NCBI GenBank assembly: GCA_016207885.1 | Contig: JACQZE010000031.1 | Span: 1-41,549 of the forward strand | Direction of reading: 5' to 3' | Length of the DNA stretch: 41,549 nt | Source: Nitrospirota bacterium | GTDB taxonomy: Bacteria; Nitrospirota; Thermodesulfovibrionia; UBA6902 | Notes under the pieces: model-generated | Told to the model about the DNA's origin: nothing | Database searches by the model: none | Seen by the model: the letters and a program-made list of their open reading frames with translations, nothing else | Program-made: the position numbers and the translations under genes | Shown: positions 1 to 8,482 of the stretch, piece by piece | Position numbering within the stretch: the first letter of the stretch is position 1 | How the letters are laid out: each line of letters begins with the position of its first letter

Positions 1-132
1 AACAACTCTCCGATATTTCGCTGGACACACCAAGTGATACATCAATACAGAAACATTGTGGCTTTTATGTATGTACTGACTCATTCCTCATCATATCAGA
101 TCGCAGCAGAGCTGCGGGGAATTAGACCCTAA
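1..132 (+). CDS. C-terminal end of an unidentified protein (partial)
   Basis: Frame 1 is open from the window edge to a TAA at 130-132, giving a 43-residue tail that ends in AAELRGIRP. It is preceded by a fairly hydrophobic, aromatic stretch (NIVAFMYVLTHSSSYQ). No domain can be recognised from so little sequence. It could be the 3' end of a real gene cut by the contig edge or a chance open frame. The only support is continuous openness and the short 10-bp gap to the next small ORF. Confidence 0.25.
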   Translation, partial: NNSPIFRWTHQVIHQYRNIVAFMYVLTHSSSYQIAAELRGIRP

Positions 133-142
133 GAGATTAAAT

Positions 143-319
143 ATGAAAAAAGAAGAAATAGAAAATATATTAGGAACTAAAATTGAAATTAAAAATAATA
201 AAACAAACATAGGTTGGGAGACTCGGAAGGGCGACGAAATTATTGATTATCGAGGATTAGATTTAACTTTCAAGAATGATAACTTAATCTCAATTTCTTG
301 GTATGGAGTTGATCCATAA
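143..319 (+). CDS. Small hypothetical protein (58 aa)
   Basis: An ATG at 143 opens a 58-codon frame ending in TAA at 317-319. The product is charged and soluble, starts MKKEEIENILGTKIEIKNN and ends SISWYGVDP. No signal peptide, membrane segment or known motif is visible. The DNA is clearly more AT-rich than the housekeeping genes that follow, which hints at accessory origin. The ribosome binding site is weak. It may be a real small gene or a remnant; no function is proposed. Confidence 0.4.
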   Translation: MKKEEIENILGTKIEIKNNKTNIGWETRKGDEIIDYRGLDLTFKNDNLISISWYGVDP

Positions 320-392
320 AAATAAACTCCAACCCTTCTTACTCCTAATATCCCCTCAGCCCCGGCAGATCAGTTGATTTAGAAGTAAACCG

Positions 393-1277
393 TTACGCCA
401 GTTTACCCCTGCTGACCATCATAACCTTTCCGCCGACTGATATATCGATAGACCCATCCTTCTCTTCCGCATTAACAAGGATCAGAGACCGCCTCCCTAT
501 CTCATAGCCCTGTTCAACCCGCACAGCTATCTGCTTCTTTTTAAAATAACCGTTCTTCACAAGATATCCGCCAAGACAGCCGTTCGCGCTTCCTGTTGCC
601 GGGTCTTCAGGTATGCCGTAGTAGTCTGCGAACATCCTTGCATTGAGGTCATTGCCATCTTCATAAGTCTCTGGTGAAAAGACAAAGAGAGCCTTGGCTT
701 CGGTCTTATTGATAAGTTCAAAGTATTTATCTCTGTTAATTCTGCACTTCTTTATAGCCTTCATCCCCTTCAGCGGAACAATAATAAACGGTAGGCCGAT
801 TGATACTTCCTGAACAGGATATCTGCTGTCAATCTCATCTGCGTCAAGCCCAAGAACTTCAGCGATAACTTCAGCGCCTATAACCTTGCCAAAGACAGGC
901 TGTATCTGCCTCATCCATAATGTCTCAGGAGAATTATCTTTGTAACTGATAGTGACCGCTATCTGGCCTATCTTGAGGTTGAGTATTAATGATCCGGCAG
1001 GTTCCTTGATGATCTCCTGCTGTATTACATATGCCGTGCCTAATACAGGATGGCCTGCAAAAGGAACCTCCTGCGCCGGAGTGAAGATGCGCACATCGAA
1101 TGCGCCATCGCGTTTGTCATCTGAGAGTATGAATGCCGTCTCAGAGAAGTTGATCTCCTTTGCTATCTTCTGCATGACAGCATCAGATATCGAAACTGCG
1201 TGCCTGACAACAGCAAGCTGGTTCCCGCAGTATTTCTCCGGTGCAAAGACATCTAAAATGTAAAAAGGGTTCTTCAA
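393..1277 (-). CDS. PhzF family isomerase-like protein
   Basis: The 294-residue product matches the PhzF/diaminopimelate-epimerase-like fold. It starts FYILDVFAPEKYCGNQLAVV, has NFSETAFIL with Glu46 at the position of the catalytic Glu of Pseudomonas PhzF, TPAQEVPFAGHPVLGTA (His76) at the centre of the first half, and DPATGSANGCLGGYL in the second half. Family members are isomerases or epimerases of small metabolites; no phenazine genes are present, so the substrate is unknown. The start is a TTG at 1275-1277, chosen because the conserved N-terminus begins there; no strong Shine-Dalgarno is seen. It sits alone, downstream of a broken DUF559 gene on the same strand. Confidence 0.88.
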   Translation of the reverse strand: MKNPFYILDVFAPEKYCGNQLAVVRHAVSISDAVMQKIAKEINFSETAFILSDDKRDGAFDVRIFTPAQEVPFAGHPVLGTAYVIQQEIIKEPAGSLILNLKIGQIAVTISYKDNSPETLWMRQIQPVFGKVIGAEVIAEVLGLDADEIDSRYPVQEVSIGLPFIIVPLKGMKAIKKCRINRDKYFELINKTEAKALFVFSPETYEDGNDLNARMFADYYGIPEDPATGSANGCLGGYLVKNGYFKKKQIAVRVEQGYEIGRRSLILVNAEEKDGSIDISVGGKVMMVSRGKLA

Positions 1278-1278
1278 T

Positions 1279-1698
1279 TTAGTGTCTTCGCTTAAGAGTT
1301 TGATTTCTGTCTCCCCCTTTGAAAAAGGGGGATGAAGGGGGATTTTTTAATTCTAATCTCTTCCATATTTCTTCCAGAACAGCTTCAAGATTCTTTAATA
1401 CATCTATATCTGAAAACCTGACAACGGTTATCCCTGCTCCTGCCATGTAAGAATCTCTCATGTTATCATTCTCTCTGCCTTCATGACTGTAATGTTGGCC
1501 GCCATCAACTTCTATGATTAGCTTTAATTCATGACAGTAGAAATCAGCAATATAATTGCCAATAATCTTCTGCCGGTAAAATTGAAATCATTTTAATTGC
1601 TTTCTTCTGATTTTTGACCATAGCAATTTCTCTGCATCAGTCATATTACTTCTCAGGCTTCTTGCAAATGGTTGTAATCTTTTATTATAAGAAAGCAC
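1279..1698 (-). pseudogene. DUF559 domain (endonuclease-like) gene with in-frame stop
   Basis: Reading leftwards from a GTG at 1696-1698, the frame gives LSYNKRLQPFARSLRS, MTDAEKLLWSKIRRKQLK, then a TGA (1588-1590), then FQFYRQKIIGNYIADFYC, ELKLIIEVDGGQHYS and RDSYMAGAGITVVRFSD. This is a complete DUF559 protein, a small family related to very-short-patch-repair endonucleases. The stop lies where relatives usually have Gly (GGA to TGA is one change). The frame is intact on both sides. The 3' end runs into a dispersed palindromic repeat (1312-1348), which adds about 20 unrelated residues (NPPSSPFFKGG...). TGA ends many other genes here, so recoding is unlikely; this is a recent nonsense mutation or a sequencing error. 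Confidence 0.8.
1312..1348 (+). repeat. Dispersed G/C-tract palindromic repeat, copy 1
   Basis: A hairpin CCCCCTTTGAAAAAGGGGG is followed by a downstream AGGGGGATTTTTT tail. It is nearly identical to the copy at 40236-40272 and in the same orientation. It lies inside the 3' end of the DUF559 pseudogene. Confidence 0.75.
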
Positions 1699-1717
1699 AG
1701 TTACCTGACAAGTCTTC

Positions 1718-1752
1718 AAATCCCCCCTACCCCCCTTTTCTAAAGTGGGGGA
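1718..1752 (-). repeat. Dispersed G/C-tract palindromic repeat, copy 2
   Basis: This is the same element in the opposite orientation: a run of Cs (TCCCCCCTACCCCCC), then CTAAAGTGGGGGAT. It lies just upstream of the GTG start of the DUF559 pseudogene, so that gene is flanked by two inverted copies. Confidence 0.65.
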
Positions 1753-1817
1753 TAACAATAATGATATCCTGATTCATAGATGTTACCCATACTATCCAAC
1801 AATGAGCCTCAATTTAT

Positions 1818-2441
1818 CTAAAGCTCGTTCACAAAGAAGTTATCTCTCTTCTCGCGGCCTATAGTCGTCTCATTGCCGTGGCCTGCATATACCTTTGTAT
1901 CATCAGGAAGCTCAAGCAGCCGCCTGAATGAATCTTTCAATCTCTCATGGCTGCCCCCGGGGAAGTCCGTCCTTCCCACTGAACCCTGAAAGATGGTGTC
2001 ACCTGCCATCAAAACGCCCTCGCCATAAAGGCATATGCCGCCGGGGCTGTGTCCCGGAACATGAATGACCTTGAAGTTAAGCCCGCCCGGCTTCACTTCA
2101 TCCCCTTCCGAGAGGAAACCATCCGGATCAGGAAGGTCTGCCACATCAAAGCCCCAGAACAAGGCATGCTCTTTTGCCATATTATATGTCTCAAGATCCT
2201 CTTTATGTATCAGTATCGTTGCGCCTGTCGCTGCCTTTATCTCACCCGCGGCGCCAACGTGGTCAAAATGGGCGTGCGTGCATATTATCGCGGTGATAGT
2301 CAGCCCCTCAGCCTTTATGGCATCATTGATCCTGTCGCCCTCATCACCGGGGTCTATAACTATCGCCTGTTTTGTCTTTTCATCTACGACGATATAACAG
2401 TTTTCCTGAAGCGGCCCTACAACAAATTTCTTTATTAACAT
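1818..2441 (-). CDS. MBL-fold metallo-hydrolase (glyoxalase II-like)
   Basis: This 207-residue metallo-beta-lactamase-fold hydrolase keeps all metal ligands: THAHFDH (His56, His58, Asp60, His61), HVPGHSPGG (His131), GDTIF (Asp148) and YAGHGNET (His188). The layout and short length fit the YcbL/GloB-like group that hydrolyses thioesters such as hydroxyacyl-glutathione or related thiol adducts. The long C-terminal substrate domain of classical glyoxalase II is missing, so glutathione specificity is not shown. The ATG is 25 bp downstream of the murJ stop and is preceded by AGGAGG, so the two genes are probably cotranscribed. Confidence 0.9.
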   Translation of the reverse strand: MLIKKFVVGPLQENCYIVVDEKTKQAIVIDPGDEGDRINDAIKAEGLTITAIICTHAHFDHVGAAGEIKAATGATILIHKEDLETYNMAKEHALFWGFDVADLPDPDGFLSEGDEVKPGGLNFKVIHVPGHSPGGICLYGEGVLMAGDTIFQGSVGRTDFPGGSHERLKDSFRRLLELPDDTKVYAGHGNETTIGREKRDNFFVNEL

Positions 2442-2466
2442 GACTCCTCCTGATTTGAAAAAGTGA

Positions 2467-4035
2467 TTATACCCTGCCCTTCCGTTCTTTGTATATCTTT
2501 ATTAAATGCTTCAGCTCCTCGCTTCCAAGTAAATGCATAAGTAAAACATATACAGCAAGAAAGACCGCTATCGCGACGGTTAATAGTCCGGCCTTCTCCA
2601 AGGTTATCCCGCTCTGCATCCATATATCATTCCTTATAATGAACCAGCTTAAAAGCCCTGTCACAGCGGAGGCTATGGATACTTTAAAAAAAGAGATGCC
2701 TATATTCCTGCCGTCAAGCCTTCCGAGTTTTTTCTTCAGCATGAAAAACAGAATGCCGAAATTCACTGTTGCGGCTATGGAATTGGCAAGGGCAAGCCCG
2801 CTGTGCTGCATCGGCTTCATTAATATGAGGCTCATGGTAATATTTGTCAGCATGGCAATTGCGGCGACCTTCACCGGCGTCTTCGTATTCTGCATGGAAT
2901 AAAAGCCTGCGGTAACTATCCTCATGCCGACGATGGCCCATATCCCCAATGCATAAAAAAGCAGCGCCTGCGCGGTCCCTGCCGTGGCGGCATAGTCGAA
3001 CTTCCCTCTCTGGAAAAGTATATTGACTATCGGTTCTCTCAGGAATATCAGTCCTGCCATTGAAGGTATCGTTATAAAAAAGAGCAGCCGCAAGGCAAAC
3101 GAGAAGTCGCTCCTCAGCTCATCAAAATCCCCTTTTGCAGCATGCGCTGAAAGGGCCGGGAGGATCGCCATTCCCATTGCAACGCCGAACATGCCGATGG
3201 GAAACTGAATCAGCCTCATGGAGTAGAAAAGATATGTGATGCTCCCTGAAGGCAGAAATGAAGCGAGGATATTGCTCACTACGATATTTATCTGATTTAC
3301 CGATAAGGCAAGCGTGGCAGGTATCAGCAGGAGCGCCATTTTTTTAATGCCGGGGTGGCTGAAATTCATATTAAAGCCGAGCCTGTATTTGTTCCTGAAA
3401 AATGCCGGAAGCTGGAAGGCGAACTGTACAAATCCGCCGACCATCATGCCTATCGCGGCAACTATGATAGGCTGCTGCGACCTTGATTCAAAGATCAAAA
3501 TACTTATTATCAGGGTAATGTTGAGCATTGCGGGCGCGAGGGCCGGGATAAAAAAGACCTTCTTGATATTCAGCGCGCCCATGACCAGAGCGGCAAGGCT
3601 TATGAATAAAAGGAACGGCATCATTATCCTTGTCAAAAGCACGGTGAGCGAGAACTTTTCCGGAGAGCTTAAAAATCCCGGCGCAAGCGCGGTAACTATT
3701 TCCGGAGAAAAGATAATGCCCAGGATGCAGACCGTTCCGGCAGCAATGACAACGAAGGTGAAGGCTATCTTCACAAGCCGGTTCACCTCTTCCTCTCCCT
3801 GTTTCTGCCTGTATTCGGTCAAGACCGGGATAAGCGCGGCCGACATGGAACCTTCGGCAAAAAGCTCCCTTAACAGGTTCGGTATCCTGAAGGCGGCAAA
3901 AAAGGTATCGGAAAGCCCTGTCGCTCCGAAATACCGCGCAAATATCATATCCCTTGCAAAACCGAGTATCCGGCTGATAAGGGTTGCCGCAGACATCAGT
4001 CCCGCAGCCTTTGTTATTTTTCTTTTTTCATCCAT
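2467..4035 (-). CDS. murJ: Lipid II flippase MurJ (MviN)
   Basis: This 522-residue polytopic membrane protein of the MOP/MviN superfamily starts ITKAAGLMSAATLISRILGFARDMI, the family hallmark (TLxSRxLGFxRD). It continues with GLSDTFFAAFRIPNLLRELFAEGSMSAALIPVLTEY, also highly conserved. About 14 hydrophobic segments follow. MurJ flips lipid-linked peptidoglycan precursor across the inner membrane. The length matches E. coli MurJ (511). It is divergent from rpsT, with an 82-bp spacer between the two starts, and is followed by the MBL hydrolase gene. Confidence 0.95.
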   Translation of the reverse strand: MDEKRKITKAAGLMSAATLISRILGFARDMIFARYFGATGLSDTFFAAFRIPNLLRELFAEGSMSAALIPVLTEYRQKQGEEEVNRLVKIAFTFVVIAAGTVCILGIIFSPEIVTALAPGFLSSPEKFSLTVLLTRIMMPFLLFISLAALVMGALNIKKVFFIPALAPAMLNITLIISILIFESRSQQPIIVAAIGMMVGGFVQFAFQLPAFFRNKYRLGFNMNFSHPGIKKMALLLIPATLALSVNQINIVVSNILASFLPSGSITYLFYSMRLIQFPIGMFGVAMGMAILPALSAHAAKGDFDELRSDFSFALRLLFFITIPSMAGLIFLREPIVNILFQRGKFDYAATAGTAQALLFYALGIWAIVGMRIVTAGFYSMQNTKTPVKVAAIAMLTNITMSLILMKPMQHSGLALANSIAATVNFGILFFMLKKKLGRLDGRNIGISFFKVSIASAVTGLLSWFIIRNDIWMQSGITLEKAGLLTVAIAVFLAVYVLLMHLLGSEELKHLIKIYKERKGRV

Positions 4036-4040
4036 ATAGC

Positions 4041-4070
4041 TTGACTTTATTATCTTCCATGATGTAATTT
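4041..4070 (+). promoter_or_regulatory. Candidate sigma-70 promoter of rpsT
   Basis: TTGACT at 4041-4046 and TAATTT at 4065-4070 are separated by 18 bp, which puts the transcript start near 4077 and gives a leader of about 40 nt before the TTG start of rpsT. The spacer is shared with the divergent murJ gene. This is a sequence match only. Confidence 0.4.
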
Positions 4071-4117
4071 AATTACTCAATTAAGACCAAGACTAACAGA
4101 TAGTTGGAGGTAGAGCA

Positions 4118-4414
4118 TTGGCTACTAAGCCCGCAGTCAAAAAGAATCTGTCAACACTCAAAAGAGTGAGGCAGGCAATAGCAAAAACAGACAAGAACCG
4201 CTCCGTAAAGAGCTTGATAAAGACCCTTACCAAGAAGATCGAGGCAGAGGTCAAGAGCAAGAACATTGAAAACGCAAAGGCTGCTTTGACAACAGCGGTC
4301 TCAGCGATCGACAAGGCTGCGAAGAATGGAATAATCCACAAAAGCACCGCTTCCAGGAAGATATCCCGTATTACAAAGCTTGTCAACTCACTCTCCTCTT
4401 CTGAAGCAGCCTGA
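4118..4414 (+). CDS. rpsT: 30S ribosomal protein S20
   Basis: The 98-residue lysine-rich helical protein (KPAVKKNLSTLKRVRQAIAK, then DKAAKNGIIHKSTASRKISRI) is bacterial S20, which binds 16S rRNA in the small subunit. Translation starts at TTG (4118-4120), placed by a good GGAGG at 4106-4110 and by the conserved N-terminus. A UUG start is also used by E. coli rpsT, where it takes part in autogenous control. The last 32 bp overlap the 3' end of holA on the other strand, so there is no terminator between these convergent genes. Confidence 0.96.
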   Translation: MATKPAVKKNLSTLKRVRQAIAKTDKNRSVKSLIKTLTKKIEAEVKSKNIENAKAALTTAVSAIDKAAKNGIIHKSTASRKISRITKLVNSLSSSEAA

Positions 4415-5336
4415 TAATCAATATCTCTAATACAAGCTCAGGCCTTCCGCTGCTCTTTATAGCCGCGTCAGCCTCATGCAGGGCCTGAAATATACCCTGA
4501 AAAGCATCTTCGTTGTATGACCTGAGATGTTTAGAAAGCATGTTGTAAGTTGACATCCTCATCTTCTGGGGCTTCTTCCCCTTATTAAGCCAGAGGTCGT
4601 AGAACTCCCGGTAGTGCCAGTTGAGCGTCCCCAGTACAGAGGTTGCAAGCATCTTTTCCGCAAGGATGGATTCAAGTATCATGAACGCCCTTGTCCTGTG
4701 CTCCGCGACCAGCGCGTCAATAAGATTAAAAGTGGTGTACTCCCTGACAGCGCTTATTGATGAGGTTATATCATTTTCATCTATCCTCTTTTTGCCCGAC
4801 ATTGAGAGCTTATCAACCTCAGAGGCAAGCAGCCCGGCGTCAAACCCGACGTAATCGATAAGGCAGCCTATTGCTTCGCCTGTCATCTGAATGCCCTTGT
4901 CAGCTGCAAGCCGCTTGATCCATGCCGGGATATCCCTCTCCTCTATCCCGAGTTTAAACAACTTCCATGGTATATCAGACAGCTTCTTGGCCGGCGCCTT
5001 TTGCGAGAGGACAAGCATACAGGTGTTTTCAGACGGCTTCATGAAATACGGGAGCAGGGAATCAACAGATGCCTTTGAGTATTGATGGAACCCCTTAAGC
5101 ACAACTAATCGCCTGGTTGCCATGAAAGGCAAGGTAGATGCGGCGTCAATTATCTGGCCGGGGTCGGAAGAAGGGTAAAAGAGGTCATAATTGAAATCAG
5201 CCTGAGATGAAGATACAACCCTTTCAACAGCTTTCTTTAAAACATCATCGAGAAAATAGTCTTCTTCACTCCAGAAGTAATAGAGATTTTGCGGAAGGCC
5301 TTTCTCAATTTCCTTATCGAGAGCGCTATTCAACAT
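4383..5336 (-). CDS. holA: DNA polymerase III delta subunit
   Basis: This 317-residue protein has the HolA pattern: an N-terminal domain with YYFWSEEDYFLDDVLKKAV, a middle segment with LPFMATRRLVVLKGF, the LDYVGFDAGLLASEVDKLS region, and a C-terminal helical domain with LGTLNWHYREFYDLW and EADAAIKSSGRPELVLEIL. Delta opens the beta clamp in the clamp-loader complex. The start overlaps the 3' end of lptE by 11 bp and the 3' end overlaps rpsT by 32 bp tail to tail. It is the last gene of leuS-lptE-holA. Confidence 0.93.
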   Translation of the reverse strand: MLNSALDKEIEKGLPQNLYYFWSEEDYFLDDVLKKAVERVVSSSQADFNYDLFYPSSDPGQIIDAASTLPFMATRRLVVLKGFHQYSKASVDSLLPYFMKPSENTCMLVLSQKAPAKKLSDIPWKLFKLGIEERDIPAWIKRLAADKGIQMTGEAIGCLIDYVGFDAGLLASEVDKLSMSGKKRIDENDITSSISAVREYTTFNLIDALVAEHRTRAFMILESILAEKMLATSVLGTLNWHYREFYDLWLNKGKKPQKMRMSTYNMLSKHLRSYNEDAFQGIFQALHEADAAIKSSGRPELVLEILIIRLLQKRRVS

Positions 5337-5874
5337 ACCGGATTATTATCCTGCTGACTATCTCCCTGGCGATCTCGGTAAAGGCCTTGTCTATAGCCCT
5401 CTCCTTCTGAACAACATACTCGCTCACTGTTCCCGTAGTCTCAAATGTGATCCTTATAGGCGACTCCACCGAGACAAATTCAGTGATACTGCCGCCGTCA
5501 GTCAGCCTCATATCTACCTTCAGGAGCAGCTCCTGTTCCTTTATGCGTTCGTCAACAGCCGCGATGGTGCTCAACATAAAAGTTGCTATCGTTGTGTCAA
5601 GGGAAACATCGCCGCCGGCAGACATGACCTTTACCCCATGTGCCAAAAACTCCTTTGAGAGCGCGTAATGAAGCCTGTCCTCAAGTCTCGGCTCATACGT
5701 GTTGTTCTGAACCTGCCTGATGGTAATGGAGTTAAAAGGCAGATTTTTTGACCCTATGATGCTGTAGCCGCAGGAACTGACAAAGAAGAACGGAAAAACA
5801 AGAAGCAGGAAATATATACCATTCCATCCCCGCCTGCTGATAACTGGCCCTGATACGCAATTTATATTTTTCAT
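5326..5874 (-). CDS. lptE: LPS-assembly lipoprotein LptE
   Basis: This 182-residue lipoprotein has a hydrophobic signal (residues 19-33) ending in a lipobox VSSC (Cys35), followed by GYSIIGSKNLPFNSITIRQV, the typical LptE/RlpB opening (CGY.l.g...lp). LptE plugs the LptD barrel and helps deliver LPS to the outer leaflet. The ATG (5872-5874) directly abuts the leuS stop. The leuS-lptE-holA order is common in many bacteria. Sequence conservation in this family is low, so the call rests on lipobox, length and synteny together. Confidence 0.9.
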   Translation of the reverse strand: MKNINCVSGPVISRRGWNGIYFLLLVFPFFFVSSCGYSIIGSKNLPFNSITIRQVQNNTYEPRLEDRLHYALSKEFLAHGVKVMSAGGDVSLDTTIATFMLSTIAAVDERIKEQELLLKVDMRLTDGGSITEFVSVESPIRITFETTGTVSEYVVQKERAIDKAFTEIAREIVSRIIIRYVE

Positions 5875-8316
5875 TTATATAACGATGTTAACCAGCTTGC
5901 CCTTAATAACTATCACCTTCCCGGGCGTCATTCCTTTCAGGTAATCCTGTATCTTCGGACTGTTAAAGGCCAGTTCCCTGACAGCCTCATCATCAAGCCC
6001 GGCCCGGATCATACACTTGCTTCTAACCTTGCCGTTTATCTGGACAACCAGTTCAATGACATCTTCCTTTACTAACTCCTCGTCCCAGACAGGCCACTCT
6101 TTACTATGGATGCCTTTATCTTCGCCGATCTCTTTCCAGAGTTCTTCGGATATATGCGGCGCAAAAGGCGATAGAAGAAGAATTACATGCTTAATACAGA
6201 ACCTGGATACACCGGTGTCATGAACGCTCTCAGGGCTGAAGGCAGTGGCTTCATTGACCAGTTCCATCAAGGCTGCGATAGCGGTATTAAAATGATAATC
6301 ACGTTCTACACTGTCCGTCACCTTCTTGATGGTCTGATGTGTCTTGCGAAGCAGCCCTTTGGCGCTGTCTGACAAACCGGAAAGGCCGGAAAGTTCTTCC
6401 GCGCCGCGGCCGGAGCGTTCATTATGATATCTGTAAACAAGCCCCCATACCCTGTTAAGAAAACGGGAAGCGCCCTCAACACCCTTGTCAGACCACTCAA
6501 GGTCTTTTTCAGGCGGCGCGGCAAAGAGGCAGAATATCCTCATTGTATCGGTGCCGAACTTTTTAATAAGATAGTCCGGATCCACTACATTTCCCTTGGA
6601 TTTGGACATCTTGGCGCCGTCTTTTATGACCATGCCCTGCGTAAGCAGTTTCCTGAAAGGCTCGCCCTCCTTTATCAGTCCCAGATCCCTCACCACCTTG
6701 GTGAAGAACCTTGAATACAGCAGATGCAGGACGGCATGTTCTACGCCGCCGACATACTGGTCAACCGGCATCCAGTATTCAGCAGCCGCAGGATCAAGCG
6801 CTTTATCAGAGGACTTCGGGGATGTGTATCTCAGAAAATACCATGATGAATCAACAAAAGTATCCATGGTATCGGTCTCTCTCCTTGCGCGGCCTCCGCA
6901 CTTCGGGCATTTGGTAATGACAAAATCCATAAGTTCGGCTAAAGGGGATCCGCCCTTTGCCGTTATAGTGACATCCTGCGGAAGGAGAACCGGCAGCTCA
7001 TCCTCAGGAACTGTGACTATGCCGCAGGATTTGCAATAGATGACAGGTATCGGGGTTCCCCAATACCTTTGACGGGATATCCCCCAGTCACGCAGCCTGT
7101 AATTGACAACCTTCTTCCCGACACCCTTGGTTTCAAGATAGAGTGCTATCTTCTCTTTTGCCTCTCTGCTGTGAAGCCCTGTGAACTGTGCCGATTCAAC
7201 CAGTATTCCCTCATCTTCAAAGGCCTCTGTCATATCCATGTGCTGCACCTTGTCAAGTGATAAGACAACGGTCTTTAAAGGGATATGATATTTTTTTGCA
7301 AAATCAAAATCTCTCTGGTCATGTGAAGGAACAGCCATAACAGCGCCGGTTCCATATCCCATAAGAACAAAATTAGAGACCCATATCGGCATCTTCTTGT
7401 TTGTCAGCGGATGAAGCGCGTAGTAGCGGGTAAAGACCCCTTCCTTTTCTTCAGGGTCATCTGAAAGCGACTCAATATCAGACAGCACCTTTTTATCCTT
7501 GATCTCCTCTGAGATAAATGAATGCCCCTTTGCGATGCTTAAGAATGTGGCCCCGTATAGAGTATCAGCCCTTGTGGTAAATACCCTTATCGTCTTGTTA
7601 GTGCCTATCACCTTGAAGTTAACATCCGCACCCTCGCTCCGCCCGATCCAGTTATGCTGCATCGCGAGTACTTTTTCAGGCCAGTCTTTAAGGCTATCAA
7701 GGTCACTGAGAAGTTCATCAGCATAAGATGTGATCTTGAAGAACCACTGTTCCAGGTCTTTCTTGTTCACAGTACTGTCACAACGCCAGCACTGTTCATC
7801 TATGACCTGCTCGTTCGCAAGGACCGTCTCGCAGGAAGGGCACCAGTTAACAGGCGAGAGCTTTTTATATGCCAGCCCCTTCTCCAGCATCCTGATAAAG
7901 AACCACTGGTTCCACCGGTAATATCCGGGGTCGCAGGTGGCGAACTCCCTTGACCAGTCAAAACTGAGGCCGAGCCTTTTTAACTGCATCCTCATGTAAT
8001 CTATGTTTTCATACGTCCATTTCGAAGGATGTGTCTTATTCTTAATGGCTGCATTCTCGGCAGGCATACCGAATGCGTCCCATCCCATAGGATGCAGGAC
8101 ATTAAACCCCCTCAGCCTCTTATACCTGGAGATAACATCGCCTATCACATAGTTCCTGACATGGCCCATGTGTATCTTGCCCGAAGGATAAGGGAACATC
8201 TCAAGGCAGTAGAATTTCGGGGCATCGGAACGCTCCGTGACCCTGAAAAGGCCTTCATCCTCCCAGTATTTCTGCCACCTCTCCTCAATCTCCTGCGGTG
8301 TATATCTCTCTTCCAA
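5875..8316 (-). CDS. leuS: Leucyl-tRNA synthetase
   Basis: This 813-residue class I aminoacyl-tRNA synthetase charges tRNA-Leu. It shows FPYPSGKIHMGHVRNY (HMGH at 49-52), the CP1 editing domain, a zinc-binding-like CPSCE...CWRC cluster near residue 185, the second cysteine pair CPKCGG near 475, and KMSKSKGN around residue 570. The end (KVIVIKGKLVNIVI) is typical. The start is TTG at 8314-8316 behind GAGGAG (about 8321-8329 on this strand). It is the first gene of leuS-lptE-holA and is divergent from bamA across a 166-bp spacer. Confidence 0.97.
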   Translation of the reverse strand: MEERYTPQEIEERWQKYWEDEGLFRVTERSDAPKFYCLEMFPYPSGKIHMGHVRNYVIGDVISRYKRLRGFNVLHPMGWDAFGMPAENAAIKNKTHPSKWTYENIDYMRMQLKRLGLSFDWSREFATCDPGYYRWNQWFFIRMLEKGLAYKKLSPVNWCPSCETVLANEQVIDEQCWRCDSTVNKKDLEQWFFKITSYADELLSDLDSLKDWPEKVLAMQHNWIGRSEGADVNFKVIGTNKTIRVFTTRADTLYGATFLSIAKGHSFISEEIKDKKVLSDIESLSDDPEEKEGVFTRYYALHPLTNKKMPIWVSNFVLMGYGTGAVMAVPSHDQRDFDFAKKYHIPLKTVVLSLDKVQHMDMTEAFEDEGILVESAQFTGLHSREAKEKIALYLETKGVGKKVVNYRLRDWGISRQRYWGTPIPVIYCKSCGIVTVPEDELPVLLPQDVTITAKGGSPLAELMDFVITKCPKCGGRARRETDTMDTFVDSSWYFLRYTSPKSSDKALDPAAAEYWMPVDQYVGGVEHAVLHLLYSRFFTKVVRDLGLIKEGEPFRKLLTQGMVIKDGAKMSKSKGNVVDPDYLIKKFGTDTMRIFCLFAAPPEKDLEWSDKGVEGASRFLNRVWGLVYRYHNERSGRGAEELSGLSGLSDSAKGLLRKTHQTIKKVTDSVERDYHFNTAIAALMELVNEATAFSPESVHDTGVSRFCIKHVILLLSPFAPHISEELWKEIGEDKGIHSKEWPVWDEELVKEDVIELVVQINGKVRSKCMIRAGLDDEAVRELAFNSPKIQDYLKGMTPGKVIVIKGKLVNIVI

Positions 8317-8423
8317 AAAAACTCCTCTGTTTGTGTATTTTGCCGGATGTTATGTGAAAATTATTTTAGCATAATCATTAAATTTCAACAGGTATCATAT
8401 CATATATATACCATAGAATTAAG

Positions 8424-8453
8424 TTGGATTTTAGGTAATCATAGTGCTATACT
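8424..8453 (+). promoter_or_regulatory. Candidate sigma-70 promoter of the bamA-lpx cluster
   Basis: TTGGAT (8424-8429) and TATACT (8448-8453) are separated by 18 bp and lie 29 bp upstream of the bamA start. The leader would be about 22 nt and contains AAGGAG (8471-8476). No other obvious promoter is seen before bamA, so this may drive the first part of the envelope cluster. Confidence 0.45.
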
Positions 8454-8482
8454 AACATTTATTTTTAGACAAGGAGCATTGC

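Noticed and set aside
393-1277. PhzF as part of a phenazine gene cluster
   Set aside because: None of the other phz genes is in the neighbourhood; the family is widespread outside phenazine producers.
1588-1590. TGA recoding (as Gly) in the DUF559 gene
   Set aside because: TGA serves as the normal stop of many genes here (for example rpsT, holA, napG), so a recoded genetic code is not supported.
4093-4386. A hydrophobic 97-codon frame antisense to rpsT
   Set aside because: The hydrophobic residues come from reading lysine codons of S20 backwards; S20 is unambiguous.
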